A stretch of 64,000 nucleotides of DNA from an uncultured Rhodospirillaceae bacterium (GCA_937927415.1 CALBDS010000045.1:40730-104729); one strand, 5' to 3'; positions 28,119 through 36,882 are shown, counted from the first letter of the stretch. The notes: generated by a model not told the origin, from the letters alone. A program made the numbers and translations.

Positions 28119-30260
28119 ATGCCGCGCACAACGCCTCTGAGCGAAATTCGTAACATTGGCATCATCGCCCACGTCGATGCCGGTAAGACGACCACGACCG
28201 AGCGTATCCTGTACTACACGGGCCGCAAGCACACGATCGTGGACGTTCACGAGACCAAGGATCTGAAGTCGTCCACCACGACCGACTACCTTGAGCAGGA
28301 ACAGAAGCGCGGCATCACCATCCAGTCGGCAGCGGTGTCCTGCTTCTGGAAGGACAAGAAGATCAACGTCATCGACACCCCCGGCCACGTGGACTTCACC
28401 ATCGAGGTGAACCGTTCTCTGCGTGTGCTCGACGGTGCCGTGGTGGTGTTCGACGGTGTGGCCGGTGTGGAGCCGCAGACCGAAACCAACTGGCGTCTGG
28501 CCGACAACTACAACGTTCCGCGTCTGTGCTACGTCAACAAGCTTGACCGTTCGGGCGCCAACTTCCGCCGCGCCGTCCAGATGATGAAGGATCGTCTGGG
28601 CGCCAACGCCGTTCCGATCCAGGTTCCGATCGGGTCGGAAGACGATTTCCGCGGCATGGTCGATCTCGTCGAGATGAAGGCGTATGTCTGGTTCTCGGAA
28701 GAGAAGGACTCCGTCTGGGAAGTCTGGGATGTCACCGACGACATCGCCGACAAGCTGAAGTTCACCAACCAGAACGACCGCGACATGCTGGCCGAAGTCC
28801 CCACGCTGCGCCAGGAACTCCTGGACGCCGCGCTGATGATGGACGACGAGGCCATGGAAGCGTACCTGGAAACCGGCGAAGATCCCTCGGTGGAAGTGCT
28901 GCGCGAGTGCCTGCGCCGCGGCACGCTGAAGAGCACGCTGGTGCCGGTTCTCTGCGGTTCGTCCTACAAGAACAAGGGCGTGCAGCAGCTCCTGGACGCG
29001 GTTCTGTGGTACCTGCCGTCGCCGACGGAAGTGGACGCCATCAAGACCGTGGACCCGGACGGCAACCCGAACGGTGAACGCGCCTCGTCGGACGACGAAC
29101 CCTTCGCCGCCCTGGCGTTCAAGGTGGTCAACGACCGCTTCGGCTCGCTGACCTTCGTGCGCGTCTACTCGGGCGTGGTCAGCAAGGGCCAGTCGCTGCT
29201 GAACACCACCCGCGGCAAGCGCGAGCGCATCGGCCGTATCGTGGAAATGTTCGCCAAGGACACCAACGATCTGGAAGAAGCCCGCGCGGGTGACATCGTC
29301 GCCTTCGTGTCGCTGGCCGAAACCGACACCGGTGATACCCTGTGCGACGCCACCGCCCCGGTGGTGCTGGAACGCATGCGCTTCCCCGAGCCGGTGATCT
29401 CGGTGTCGGTGGAACCGAAGAACCGCAGCGATCAGGACAAGTTCTCCACCGCTCTGGGCAAGATGGTCCGCGCCGACCCGTCGCTGCGTCTGGAAACCGA
29501 CAAGGACTCGGGCCAGACCATTCTGCGCGGCATGGGCGAACTGCACCTGGAAGTCACGCTGGACCGTATGCGTACGGAATTCGGCGTGGAAGGCGTCATG
29601 GGCCGTCCGCAGGTGGCCTATCGCGAAGCCATCACCAAGCCGATCGAGCACACCTACACCCACAAGAAGCAGACCGGCGGTTCGGGCCAGTTCGCCGAAG
29701 TGAAGATCCGCTTCGAGCCGCTGGAGCGGGGCGAAGGCTACAAGTTCCAGGACAAGATCGTCGGCGGCACGGTTCCGCGCGAATACATCCCCAGCGTGGA
29801 CAAGGGTCTGCAGATGCAGAAGGAAGACGGCGTGCTCGCCGGCTATCCGACGGTGGACTTCTCCGCCTCCCTGACCGACGGTAAGTACCACGACGTCGAC
29901 TCGAACGCGCTGACGTTCGAAATCGCCGCCAAGGCCTGCTTCCGCGAAGCCATGCGTCTGGCCGGTCCGGTCCTGCTGGAGCCGGTGATGAAGGTCGAGG
30001 TGGTGATCCCCGACGAATACCTGGGCGACGTTATCGGCGACCTGAACCGCCGCCGCGGCACCGTCCTGGGCCAGTTGGAGCGCGGCAACAACATCGCCGT
30101 GGAAGCCCACGTTCCGCTGTCGGAAATGTTCGGCTACATCGGCGAACTGCGTGGCATGACCTCGGGCCGTGGTTCGTACACCATGGAATTCTCGCACTAC
30201 GATCCGGTGCCGAAGAACGTGGCCGACGAAGTCATCGCCAAGAGCGGCAAGGCGGCCTGA
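28119..30260 (+). CDS. fusA: translation elongation factor G (stand-alone paralogue)
   Basis: A 713-residue translational GTPase that should drive ribosomal translocation and, with RRF, recycling. G1 is AHVDAGKTTTTERI, G3 DTPGHVDF, G4 NKLD; domain IV (GGSGQFAEVKIRFEP) and domain V (LLEPVMKVEVVIPDEYLGDVIGDLNRRRG, GMTSGRGSY) are complete. The switch I region (HTIVDVHETKDLKSSTTTDY) departs from the usual GEVHDG-A-TMDWM pattern of str-operon EF-G. It stands alone, with its own promoter and terminator, away from rpsL, rpsG or tuf, so it may be a second EF-G (fusA2) rather than the main one. Strong codon bias (CTG, ATC, GGC) suggests high expression. ATG 28119 has GGAG upstream. Confidence 0.9.
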   Translation: MPRTTPLSEIRNIGIIAHVDAGKTTTTERILYYTGRKHTIVDVHETKDLKSSTTTDYLEQEQKRGITIQSAAVSCFWKDKKINVIDTPGHVDFTIEVNRSLRVLDGAVVVFDGVAGVEPQTETNWRLADNYNVPRLCYVNKLDRSGANFRRAVQMMKDRLGANAVPIQVPIGSEDDFRGMVDLVEMKAYVWFSEEKDSVWEVWDVTDDIADKLKFTNQNDRDMLAEVPTLRQELLDAALMMDDEAMEAYLETGEDPSVEVLRECLRRGTLKSTLVPVLCGSSYKNKGVQQLLDAVLWYLPSPTEVDAIKTVDPDGNPNGERASSDDEPFAALAFKVVNDRFGSLTFVRVYSGVVSKGQSLLNTTRGKRERIGRIVEMFAKDTNDLEEARAGDIVAFVSLAETDTGDTLCDATAPVVLERMRFPEPVISVSVEPKNRSDQDKFSTALGKMVRADPSLRLETDKDSGQTILRGMGELHLEVTLDRMRTEFGVEGVMGRPQVAYREAITKPIEHTYTHKKQTGGSGQFAEVKIRFEPLERGEGYKFQDKIVGGTVPREYIPSVDKGLQMQKEDGVLAGYPTVDFSASLTDGKYHDVDSNALTFEIAAKACFREAMRLAGPVLLEPVMKVEVVIPDEYLGDVIGDLNRRRGTVLGQLERGNNIAVEAHVPLSEMFGYIGELRGMTSGRGSYTMEFSHYDPVPKNVADEVIAKSGKAA

Positions 30261-30293
30261 GCCGTTCCTCTCTGACGCGTGCTGATGTTCTGG

Positions 30294-30322
30294 AAAGCCC
30301 CGGTGGAAACACCGGGGCTTTT
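30294..30322 (+). terminator. rho-independent terminator of the EF-G gene
   Basis: AAAGCCCCGGTG pairs with CACCGGGGCTTT around a GAAA tetraloop, followed by TTTTCGTTT, starting 34 bases after the stop codon. A textbook intrinsic terminator. Confidence 0.93.
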
Positions 30323-30422
30323 CGTTTGCCCGAACGTTCGGGGAGGAGGACCGCCGGTCCCGATTCCAGGATGGAGGATCTGCTAACCCTGATGGTGTAG
30401 TGCCGGCGCTCGGTCGGGATAG

Positions 30423-30438
30423 TTAAGGATCGTTTAAC
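30423..30438. promoter_or_regulatory. CtrA-type binding box
   Basis: TTAA, seven bases, TTAAC is an exact match to the alphaproteobacterial CtrA consensus TTAA-N7-TTAAC. It lies 69 bases before the start of the PAS-ATPase-REC gene at 30507. It is the only full match I noticed in this very GC-rich window, where TTAA is rare. Confidence 0.55.
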
Positions 30439-30506
30439 CCGGCCGTGAAACCGTTTGTGCGCATAACGTTGTTTTGCTCTGCAACTCCGGCTTGGGCGGT
30501 TTCACG

Positions 30507-31874
30507 ATGTCTGCTCTGGTGCTGATGGGAATGGCGGTGGCGGTGGGGGTTTCTCTCCTGACCATGGCTGTGATGATCCTGTGGCAAAGGCGCCGTTTCC
30601 GGCATTCCCAGTGTGTTGCCGGGATTCTCGACAGCGCCATCGACGGGGTGTTCGCGGTCGATAGCGCGTGGCGTCTGCTGTACATCAACGACCGTGCGCG
30701 GGTGCTGCTCGACGCATCCCGTTCGCCCGTTGGCAAATGCCTTTGGGATGTGGTGCCCACCGCGGTTGCCAGCGTGTTCGGAGGCCCGTGCCGTCACGCC
30801 CTGGAGCAGCAAGAGCCGGTTGACGCCGAAGCCTTCTATTCGCCGCGCGACGTGTGGTTGTCCCTGTGCGCCTACCCGATCCCTGACGGTGTAGCGATAT
30901 CGTTCCGGGATATCACCGCCAGCCGGCGCCACCGCGAGGAACGGCCGGCGGTGCGTCCTTGCCAGGCGGCACCGGTGACGGCGGCCCCGGCGGTGGCGAT
31001 GGAGGACATCCCCCTGGCCGACCTGTTGGATCAGGCGGCCGAGGCTCTCCGCCCGACGGTGGAGGGCAGGGGGTTTTCCTGGCTCCCCGGACGGATCGAG
31101 CCGGGCGTCATCGCGGTGCGCAGCGACCGGGGGTTGCTGTTACGGATGATTGCCGGTCTGGTGGATGGGGCGCTGGGCCATGCCAGGGGCGGCACCATCG
31201 CCCTCGACTGCCGCATCACCCCGCGGGCGGTGCAGATCGTGGTGCGCCGGAGCGGAGCGGTCGCCGCGCCTCTGCCGGAAACCGGGCCGGCGGCGGTTCA
31301 GTCCATGTCCCGCCATCTCAATCACCCGGTCGAGGTCCATGCGGCCCCGGAGGGCGGGGTGGAGTGGGTGGTCACCGTTCCGCGGGGGCGCAGCGTGCCG
31401 GCCCCGGTGCCGCCGGCAGCCCCGGTTCGGGCTGCAGCGGTGGCGGTTGCCGGGCTGGAGCGTGCGCCGGCGGCACCGTCCCCGGCCGTCGTGCCGATGG
31501 GAAAACGCTTCGTCCTGCTGGTCGATGACGATCCCATCGTGCTGATGGGGCTGGAAGCGGTGCTGAGCGAGTGGGGGTATGACATCATGACCGCGGCCTC
31601 CGCCGATCAGGCCATGGAGCGGCTGAACGCCCGCGGCCAGCGGCCGGATATTGTGATGGCTGACTATCAGCTTCGCAACAAGCGGGTGGGGACCGAGGTG
31701 GTGGCGCGGGTGCGCGAACGGTTCGGCCCGGTCCCCGGCGTCATCCTGACCGGGGAAACCGGGGGGACCTGTCTGGCCGACGCCGACGCCATGGGGCTGA
31801 CGGTGATGATAAAGCCGGTCACACCCCAGCAACTCGCCGCCGCTCTGGAAGGGACCCCGCCGCGGAGGGCGTGA
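30507..31874 (+). CDS. membrane PAS protein with degenerate ATPase region and C-terminal receiver
   Basis: A 455-residue signalling protein. One N-terminal TM (ALVLMGMAVAVGVSLLTMAVMIL) is followed by a PAS domain (DSAIDGVFAVDSAWRLLYIN), then ~170 residues that follow the layout of a kinase ATPase (DLLDQAAEALRPTVEGRGF, LLLRMIAGLVDGALGHARGG) but lack the N-box asparagine and the DxGxG motif, and have no HisKA histidine. The C-terminal receiver (VLLVDDDPIVLMGLEAVL, Asp in IVMADYQL, Lys in VMIKPV) looks functional. It is probably a pseudo-kinase or phosphate sink. The CtrA box upstream suggests cell-cycle or motility control. Its 3' end overlaps the convergent cfa gene by 56 bases. Confidence 0.75.
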   Translation: MSALVLMGMAVAVGVSLLTMAVMILWQRRRFRHSQCVAGILDSAIDGVFAVDSAWRLLYINDRARVLLDASRSPVGKCLWDVVPTAVASVFGGPCRHALEQQEPVDAEAFYSPRDVWLSLCAYPIPDGVAISFRDITASRRHREERPAVRPCQAAPVTAAPAVAMEDIPLADLLDQAAEALRPTVEGRGFSWLPGRIEPGVIAVRSDRGLLLRMIAGLVDGALGHARGGTIALDCRITPRAVQIVVRRSGAVAAPLPETGPAAVQSMSRHLNHPVEVHAAPEGGVEWVVTVPRGRSVPAPVPPAAPVRAAAVAVAGLERAPAAPSPAVVPMGKRFVLLVDDDPIVLMGLEAVLSEWGYDIMTAASADQAMERLNARGQRPDIVMADYQLRNKRVGTEVVARVRERFGPVPGVILTGETGGTCLADADAMGLTVMIKPVTPQQLAAALEGTPPRRA

Positions 31875-33075
31875 CGGCCAGGGTGCGCTCGGTGTCCAGC
31901 ATATAATCGCGAGTCAGCGGCACCGCCCCCAGCGACCGGCTCAACTGGATCTGGAACACCATATGGCCCTGGTAGCGGAAGGCGATCTCTGCCCCCGCCA
32001 GATAGAAATCCCACATGCGGCAGAAGCGTTCATCATAAAGGGCCGCCGCCTGATCCCAACGCTCCCGGAACCGCTGGCGCCAATGCCGCAGGGTTTCGGC
32101 GTAATGCAGCCGCAGGATCTCCACATCGGTGGTCCACAGTCCGTTGCGCTCCACATGGGGCAACACCTCCGACAGGGCGGGGGAATAGCCGCCGGGGAAG
32201 ATGTATTTGCGGAACCACGGGTTGGTCGATCCGGGGCCGTCGCTGCGCCCGATCGAATGCACAAGCGCCACGCCGTCGTCCTCCAGCCGGTTGCGCAGGC
32301 TGGCGAAGAAGGCGCCATAGTGGGGGACACCCACATGCTCGAACATCCCCACCGACACGATCCGGTCGAACCGTCCGGTCAGCGTGCGGTAATCGCACAG
32401 ATCGAAGCGCACCCGGTCCTGCAGCCCCGCCTCTTCCGCCCGCTGGCGGGCCACCGCCAATTGTTCCTGCGACAGGGTGATTCCCAGCACCTGTGCCCCG
32501 GTTTCCCGCGCCAGGGTCAGCGCCATCCCACCCCAGCCGCAACCGATATCCAGCACCCGATGACCGGGGCGCAGCAGCAGCTTGGCGGCGATGTGGCGCT
32601 TCTTGGCCTCCTGCGCCGCGTCCAGCCCGGTGTCGGGGGTGGGAAAATAGGCGCAGGAATATTGCATGTCCGCATCGAGGAACAGGCGGTAGAGATCCCC
32701 CGACAGGTCGTAATGATGGGCGACGTTGCGCCGGGAGCGCGCCAGCGGATTGGTCTGGTGCAGCCGCCGGGCGATCGGTTCGATCCACGCGGCCACCCGT
32801 CCCAACAGTCCATTGACCTCGGCCCCCGACGACAGGATCGCCAGCAGGTCATACAGGCGCCCGTCGTCCACCGTCAGCCGCCCATCCATATAAGCCTCGC
32901 CGAACACCAGCCGCGGGCGCAGCACAAGGTCCCGGTGAAGGGCAGGGTCATGGAGCCGCAAGGTGACGTGGGGATCACCCTGTCCCAAAGGGTGGACCCG
33001 GCCATACCCATCGATGAGAGTGATGGAACCGGCCGTGACCGCCGGTTCCAGCAAGCGGGCCAGCAGCATCCGCAT
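31819..33075 (-). CDS. cfa: cyclopropane-fatty-acyl-phospholipid synthase
   Basis: A 418-residue SAM-dependent enzyme that methylenates unsaturated fatty-acyl chains of membrane phospholipids. The N-terminal lipid-binding part (LRPRLVFGEAYMDGRLTV) precedes the methyltransferase core: HHYDLSGDLYRLFLD, MQYSCAYF, VLDIGCGWGGMAL (SAM motif I), GITLSQEQ, SVGMFEHVG and WFRKYIFPGG, all diagnostic of the family. Length is normal. The last ~18 codons overlap the end of the convergent PAS-receiver gene, so the C-terminal tail (LPERRRVAGV) lies in shared DNA. It reads alone, with a 181-bp gap to the L9 gene upstream. Confidence 0.92.
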   Translation of the reverse strand: MRMLLARLLEPAVTAGSITLIDGYGRVHPLGQGDPHVTLRLHDPALHRDLVLRPRLVFGEAYMDGRLTVDDGRLYDLLAILSSGAEVNGLLGRVAAWIEPIARRLHQTNPLARSRRNVAHHYDLSGDLYRLFLDADMQYSCAYFPTPDTGLDAAQEAKKRHIAAKLLLRPGHRVLDIGCGWGGMALTLARETGAQVLGITLSQEQLAVARQRAEEAGLQDRVRFDLCDYRTLTGRFDRIVSVGMFEHVGVPHYGAFFASLRNRLEDDGVALVHSIGRSDGPGSTNPWFRKYIFPGGYSPALSEVLPHVERNGLWTTDVEILRLHYAETLRHWRQRFRERWDQAAALYDERFCRMWDFYLAGAEIAFRYQGHMVFQIQLSRSLGAVPLTRDYMLDTERTLAVTPSAAGSLPERRRVAGV

Positions 33076-33184
33076 CCTCCGCCACGCCAGGGATAAATTA
33101 GAATGATCCCAAGGTTATCATGCTGCGGTGCGGGTGTGCTGGTGCGAAAGGGGTACCCCTAAAGGGACAAATCGGAAAACACCA

Positions 33185-33217
33185 AAAGCCGCCACACCCC
33201 GGATGGGATGGGCGGCC
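33185..33217 (-). terminator. probable terminator of the rpsF-rplI operon
   Basis: On the minus strand GCCGCC pairs with GGCGGC across a 16-base loop, followed directly by TTTTGGTGTTTT. It lies 40 bases beyond the L9 stop codon. The stem is short and the loop long, so moderate confidence. Confidence 0.5.
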
Positions 33218-33256
33218 CTGGCATGACGAGCCGTCGAGGACGCGAAGGGCCTGAAA

Positions 33257-33823
33257 TCAGGCTTCTTCGGTGGTTTCCTCGTCGGCGGTCTCTTCGGCTT
33301 CTTCAGCCGCTTCTTCTTCTTCCAGCAGGTCGGCGGCGGTGACCATGGCGCCGCGCTGGGCCTGAAGCTCGGCTTCTTCCAGGGTGCGGGCGACGTTGAC
33401 GGTCACAGTGACGCTGACTTCGGGGTGCAGGATCAGACGCACCGGGAACAGGCCCAGGGTCTTGATCGGCTGCTCGATGGCGACCTGCTTGCGGTCAACG
33501 GTGTAGCCGGCGGCGGTCAGCGCCTCGGCCACGTCGCGGTTGGCAACCGAACCGTACAGAACGCCGGTTTCGGCGGCCTGACGGGTGATGATCACCGACA
33601 CCTTGTCCATCTTCGCCGCGACCACTTCGGCGTCCTTGCGGCGCTCCAGGTTCACGGCTTCCAGGTGGGCGCGCTGCTTTTCGAAGCCGGCCAGGTTCGC
33701 CTTGGTGGCGCGGATAGCCTTCTTCTGCGGCAGCAGGAAATTGCGGGCGTAGCCGGGCTTAACCTTGACCACCTGGCCCATCTGGCCGAGCTTCTCGACC
33801 CGTTCCAACAGAATAACTTCCAT
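33257..33823 (-). CDS. rplI: 50S ribosomal protein L9
   Basis: A 188-residue L9. The N-terminal domain is complete (MEVILLERVEKLGQMGQVV, VKPGYARNFLLP), followed by the long connecting helix and the C-terminal rRNA-binding domain (GVLYGSVANRDVAEAL, KTLGLFPVRLILHPEV). It is longer than the ~149-residue E. coli protein because of an acidic tail rich in Glu/Ala, which is common in alphaproteobacteria. AGGAGG precedes the ATG, and its ATG shares one base with the upstream DUF2232 stop (TGATG), so expression is coupled. The frame upstream is open into the DUF2232 gene but the start is clear. Confidence 0.96.
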   Translation of the reverse strand: MEVILLERVEKLGQMGQVVKVKPGYARNFLLPQKKAIRATKANLAGFEKQRAHLEAVNLERRKDAEVVAAKMDKVSVIITRQAAETGVLYGSVANRDVAEALTAAGYTVDRKQVAIEQPIKTLGLFPVRLILHPEVSVTVTVNVARTLEEAELQAQRGAMVTAADLLEEEEAAEEAEETADEETTEEA

Positions 33824-34803
33824 CACTCGTCCTCCTGATCGGGTTTCCGGGCGGCGAGCCGCGCGCGAAACCCCATCCATTGCTCGATCATGCCCAGGCC
33901 GACCAGAAAGGGGATCGGCCATCCAATCAGAAACACGAACAGGTACACACCCACCAGAAAGGCCATGGATGCCTTCTGCCGCCGGGCCAGCGCGTGAACC
34001 ACGGCCAGACCGGCGAACAGGTACGGCACCGCCAGAACCACCGCCGCCGTCAGGGCGGCGAAGCCCGTGGCCCCGCTCAGCACCATGGCCCCGGCACAGG
34101 CCAGGGCAAAGACCGGGGCCACCCAGCGGGGCAGGTCGAAATCCACCATCCGCATGGACGGACGGCGGCTCACCCCGAACCGCATCAGCAGCCCCTGGGC
34201 CAGGGCACCGTTGACCACCGTCATCAGCAGCCATGACACCACCACCAGACCGGGCATGGCCGGGGCGATCCACATGGCGTCCGGCCCCAGCGCGTCGGAC
34301 TGGTCCGGGGCGATGAGACGGGCCATGCGGCTCAACGCCTCACGGATCACCCCTTCCAACCCGCCCGGCTCGTCCAGCGCCATCAGCATGGCCAGGGCGA
34401 CACCGCCCAGACCCACGCCGGCCAGCACCAGCATCAGCCGTCCGGGCGGATACCACTCCAGCCCGCCGTCGGCGGACGTGCGGGCCAGCAGCGACTGCCG
34501 CACCACCACAACCGCCGGGACAGCGGAGGTGACCAGAAAGCCCAGCGTCGCCGCCAGCCCCCCCGTCTCCTCCTGCATCAGCAGGGTCACCAGCGCCGTT
34601 CCGACGATGGAGGCCAGCACGGCGGCGGCGGTTCCCTGCCACAGACCGGCGGCCATCAGCGGCAGTGGCGCCAGATAGCCCAGAATCAACGCACCGAACC
34701 CGCCCAGCAGCACCGCGGCGTAAAACAGCGCCGACAGAATGCCGCTGCCGAAGGCGATGGTCAGGCTGTTGGGCAGCCCCCCTCCCATGGCGTTCCGTTC
34801 CAT
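33823..34803 (-). CDS. DUF2232 polytopic membrane protein
   Basis: A 326-residue inner-membrane protein with about eight hydrophobic helices (for example LIGWPIPFLVGLGMIEQWMG near the C-terminus). It belongs to DUF2232, related to YybS, and in alphaproteobacteria is regularly found between rpsR and rplI, as here. Function is unknown; the conserved position suggests a link to translation or envelope growth. Two starts are possible: ATG 34803 and ATG 34788; neither has a strong ribosome site. The stop overlaps the L9 start. Confidence 0.8.
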   Translation of the reverse strand: MERNAMGGGLPNSLTIAFGSGILSALFYAAVLLGGFGALILGYLAPLPLMAAGLWQGTAAAVLASIVGTALVTLLMQEETGGLAATLGFLVTSAVPAVVVVRQSLLARTSADGGLEWYPPGRLMLVLAGVGLGGVALAMLMALDEPGGLEGVIREALSRMARLIAPDQSDALGPDAMWIAPAMPGLVVVSWLLMTVVNGALAQGLLMRFGVSRRPSMRMVDFDLPRWVAPVFALACAGAMVLSGATGFAALTAAVVLAVPYLFAGLAVVHALARRQKASMAFLVGVYLFVFLIGWPIPFLVGLGMIEQWMGFRARLAARKPDQEDE

Positions 34804-34848
34804 GGTGCGTTGTCTGTATTCGGTAATGAACCTGTTCTGCCGTCCTGC

Positions 34849-35118
34849 TTACTTCACGATGTAAGGCAGGAGCGCCAGGAACCGGGCGCGCTTAATGGCG
34901 CGGGCCAGCTCACGCTGCTTCTTGGTGGACACCGCGGTGATGCGGCTCGGCACGATCTTGCCGCGCTCGGAAATGAAGCGCGACAGGAGCTTGACGTCCT
35001 TGTAGTCGATCGCCGGAGCATTGGCGCCCGAGAACGGGCAGGTCTTGCGGCGGCGGAAGAACGGACGGCGGGGGCCGCCGCTGCGGGCGGGGGCGCCAGT
35101 GGTCTGCTTGTCGCTCAT
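34849..35118 (-). CDS. rpsR: 30S ribosomal protein S18
   Basis: An 89-residue S18 with RRPFFRRRKTCPFSG, the IDYKDVKLLSRFISERGKI block and PSRITAVSTKKQRELARAIKRAR, all typical. It binds next to S6 on the 30S platform. The ATG at 35118 directly follows the S6 stop codon, so the two are translationally linked. Gene order S6-S18-DUF2232-L9 is normal for the group; no priB or ssb lies between S6 and S18. Confidence 0.97.
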   Translation of the reverse strand: MSDKQTTGAPARSGGPRRPFFRRRKTCPFSGANAPAIDYKDVKLLSRFISERGKIVPSRITAVSTKKQRELARAIKRARFLALLPYIVK

Positions 35119-35562
35119 TTACGCGGACTCCCCTTCGGAGACGGTGGCGGGGGCTTCGGAACGGCGGGGACCGCGCGGACCGCGGTCATCGAAGCGGCGG
35201 GGGCCGCGTTCGCCACGCTCGCCGCGTTCACCACGCTCGCCGCGGTTCTGCAGCATCACCGACTGGCCGGGGTCCAGCTTGTCCATGCGCACGGTCATGT
35301 AGCGCAGGATGTCTTCGCTGATGCTCATGTTGCGTTCCATCTCGGCGACGGCGGCGGCCGGCGCGTCGAGGTGCAGCATGATGTAGTGACCCTTGCGGTT
35401 CTTCTTGATCTTGTAGGCCAGCGTCTTCAGGCCCCAGTATTCGGTCTTGACGACCTGTCCGCCGTTGTCGCGGACGATCTGGGCGAAGGTCTCGCCGAGC
35501 TGTTCGGCCTGCGCGGCCGAGATATCCTGGCGCGCGATCAGCACGCTCTCGTACAAAGCCAT
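35119..35562 (-). CDS. rpsF: 30S ribosomal protein S6
   Basis: A 147-residue S6: MALYESVLIARQDIS, VKTEYWGLKTLAYKIKKNRKG, YIMLHLDAPA and MERNMSISEDILRYMTVRMD are the usual blocks. The C-terminal ~40 residues are low-complexity, with four tandem GER triplets then GPRR and DDRGPRG stretches. ATG 35562 has GGGGAG five bases upstream; an in-frame ATG at 35574 would bury that site, so it is rejected. First gene of the rpsF-rpsR-DUF2232-rplI operon. Confidence 0.96.
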   Translation of the reverse strand: MALYESVLIARQDISAAQAEQLGETFAQIVRDNGGQVVKTEYWGLKTLAYKIKKNRKGHYIMLHLDAPAAAVAEMERNMSISEDILRYMTVRMDKLDPGQSVMLQNRGERGERGERGERGPRRFDDRGPRGPRRSEAPATVSEGESA

Positions 35563-35692
35563 TCGACTCCCCATGGCTGTTTCGTGGCCCGGCGCTGTTC
35601 CTTTCCACCCATTGGAACGGTCAGCCGCCCGGACCTAGCCGGCGGCACAATAATGTGTCGGGTCCGCCGGCAAGGAGCTTGTGAAGCCGCGC

Positions 35693-35720
35693 AGTATGCA
35701 CACACCACACGTTCCGGCAA
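35693..35720 (-). promoter_or_regulatory. candidate rpsF operon promoter
   Basis: On the minus strand TTGCCG and CATACT are separated by 16 bases, about 130 bases before the S6 start. The 333-bp gap between rpsF and fabD holds no ORF of note; this and the fabD promoter are the only signals I see in it. Confidence 0.35.
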
Positions 35721-35794
35721 GGTCTTTCACGCGTCAGTTGACCGGAAAACCGCCATTTTTCTCGCCTTTCATGGCGATGTGCGCGCAACGTCGC

Positions 35795-35822
35795 TTGACT
35801 TGGGAAAAGGGCGGGGTATGAC
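35795..35822 (+). promoter_or_regulatory. candidate fabD operon promoter
   Basis: TTGACT (35795-35800) and TATGAC (35817-35822), spaced by 16 bases, lie 73 bases upstream of the fabD ATG. Good -35, acceptable -10. Confidence 0.5.
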
Positions 35823-35895
35823 TGTCGCCCAATTCGCGTGAGATCATCGGCCCGCCGGGACCGGCGCGCCGACACAGCACAGGTGAACCAAACGT

Positions 35896-36843
35896 ATGAG
35901 CAGGGCGTTCGTCTTCCCCGGCCAGGGCAGCCAGGCCGTCGGTATGGGCCGCGAACTGGCCGAAGCCTTCGAGGTGGCGCGGCATACCTTTGAAGAGGTG
36001 GACGATGCGCTGAGCCAGCGGCTTTCGCGCCTGATGTTCGAGGGGCCGGATGCCGACCTGACCCTGACCGAAAACGCCCAGCCGGCCCTGATGGCCGTCT
36101 CGGTGGCGGTGATGCGGGTGCTGGCCCAGCAGGGCGGGGTCGATCTGGCCAAGCATGCCATGTTCGTGGCCGGGCATTCGCTGGGCGAATATTCCGCGCT
36201 GTGCGCCGCCGGGGCCTTTTCGCTGGGCGACACCGCGCGCCTCTTGAAGCTGCGCGGCCAGGCCATGCAGAAGGCGGTGCCGGTGGGCAAGGGCGCCATG
36301 GCGGCCCTGCTGGGCGCCGATCTGGAACAGGCCCAGGCCATCGCCGCCGACGCCGCCCAGGGCGAGGTGTGCACCTGCGCCAACGACAACGCGCCGGGAC
36401 AGGTGGTGGTGTCGGGGTCGGCGGATGCCGTGGACCGTGCGATCGTGCTGGCTGCCGAGCGCGGGCTGAAGCGGTCGGTCCGGCTGCCGGTCAGCGCGCC
36501 CTTCCATTGCGCCCTGATGCAGCCCGCCGCCGACGCCATGGCCGAGGCGCTGGACCGGGTGACGGTCACCGTGCCCGTGGTGCCGGTGGTGTCCAACGTC
36601 ACGGCGTCGGCCGTCAGCGATCCCGCGGAAATCCGCCGGCTGCTGGTGGAACAGGTGACCGGCATGGTCCGTTGGCGCGAAAGCGTCCTGTTCATGAAGG
36701 ATCAGGGCGTCACGGCGCTGGTCGAGGTGGGCGCCGGCAAGGTGCTGGCCGGTCTGGCCAAGCGAATCGACAAGAGCGTGTCGGCGGTGTCTGTGCAGAC
36801 GCCGGCGGATGTCGAGTCGTTCCTGAACGCGCTCAACGCCTGA
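35896..36843 (+). CDS. fabD: malonyl-CoA:ACP S-malonyltransferase
   Basis: A 315-residue enzyme that loads malonyl groups onto acyl carrier protein for fatty-acid elongation. The N-terminal FPGQGSQAVGMG and the nucleophile motif GHSLGEYSAL (Ser) are exact family signatures; the second active-site His is in SAPFHCALM, and VEVGAGKVLAGL closes the fold. Length is standard. It starts the fabD-fabG-acpP-fabF-mltG cluster, with 39 bases to fabG. Confidence 0.96.
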   Translation: MSRAFVFPGQGSQAVGMGRELAEAFEVARHTFEEVDDALSQRLSRLMFEGPDADLTLTENAQPALMAVSVAVMRVLAQQGGVDLAKHAMFVAGHSLGEYSALCAAGAFSLGDTARLLKLRGQAMQKAVPVGKGAMAALLGADLEQAQAIAADAAQGEVCTCANDNAPGQVVVSGSADAVDRAIVLAAERGLKRSVRLPVSAPFHCALMQPAADAMAEALDRVTVTVPVVPVVSNVTASAVSDPAEIRRLLVEQVTGMVRWRESVLFMKDQGVTALVEVGAGKVLAGLAKRIDKSVSAVSVQTPADVESFLNALNA

Positions 36844-36882
36844 ACCCGTCCCCACGCGACCATAAAGATATAGAGTGATCCC

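Noticed and set aside
35205..35245. Triplet repeat in the S6 gene as a mobile or regulatory repeat
   Set aside because: It encodes the GER-repeat tail of S6, a known low-complexity C-terminus; no need for another explanation.
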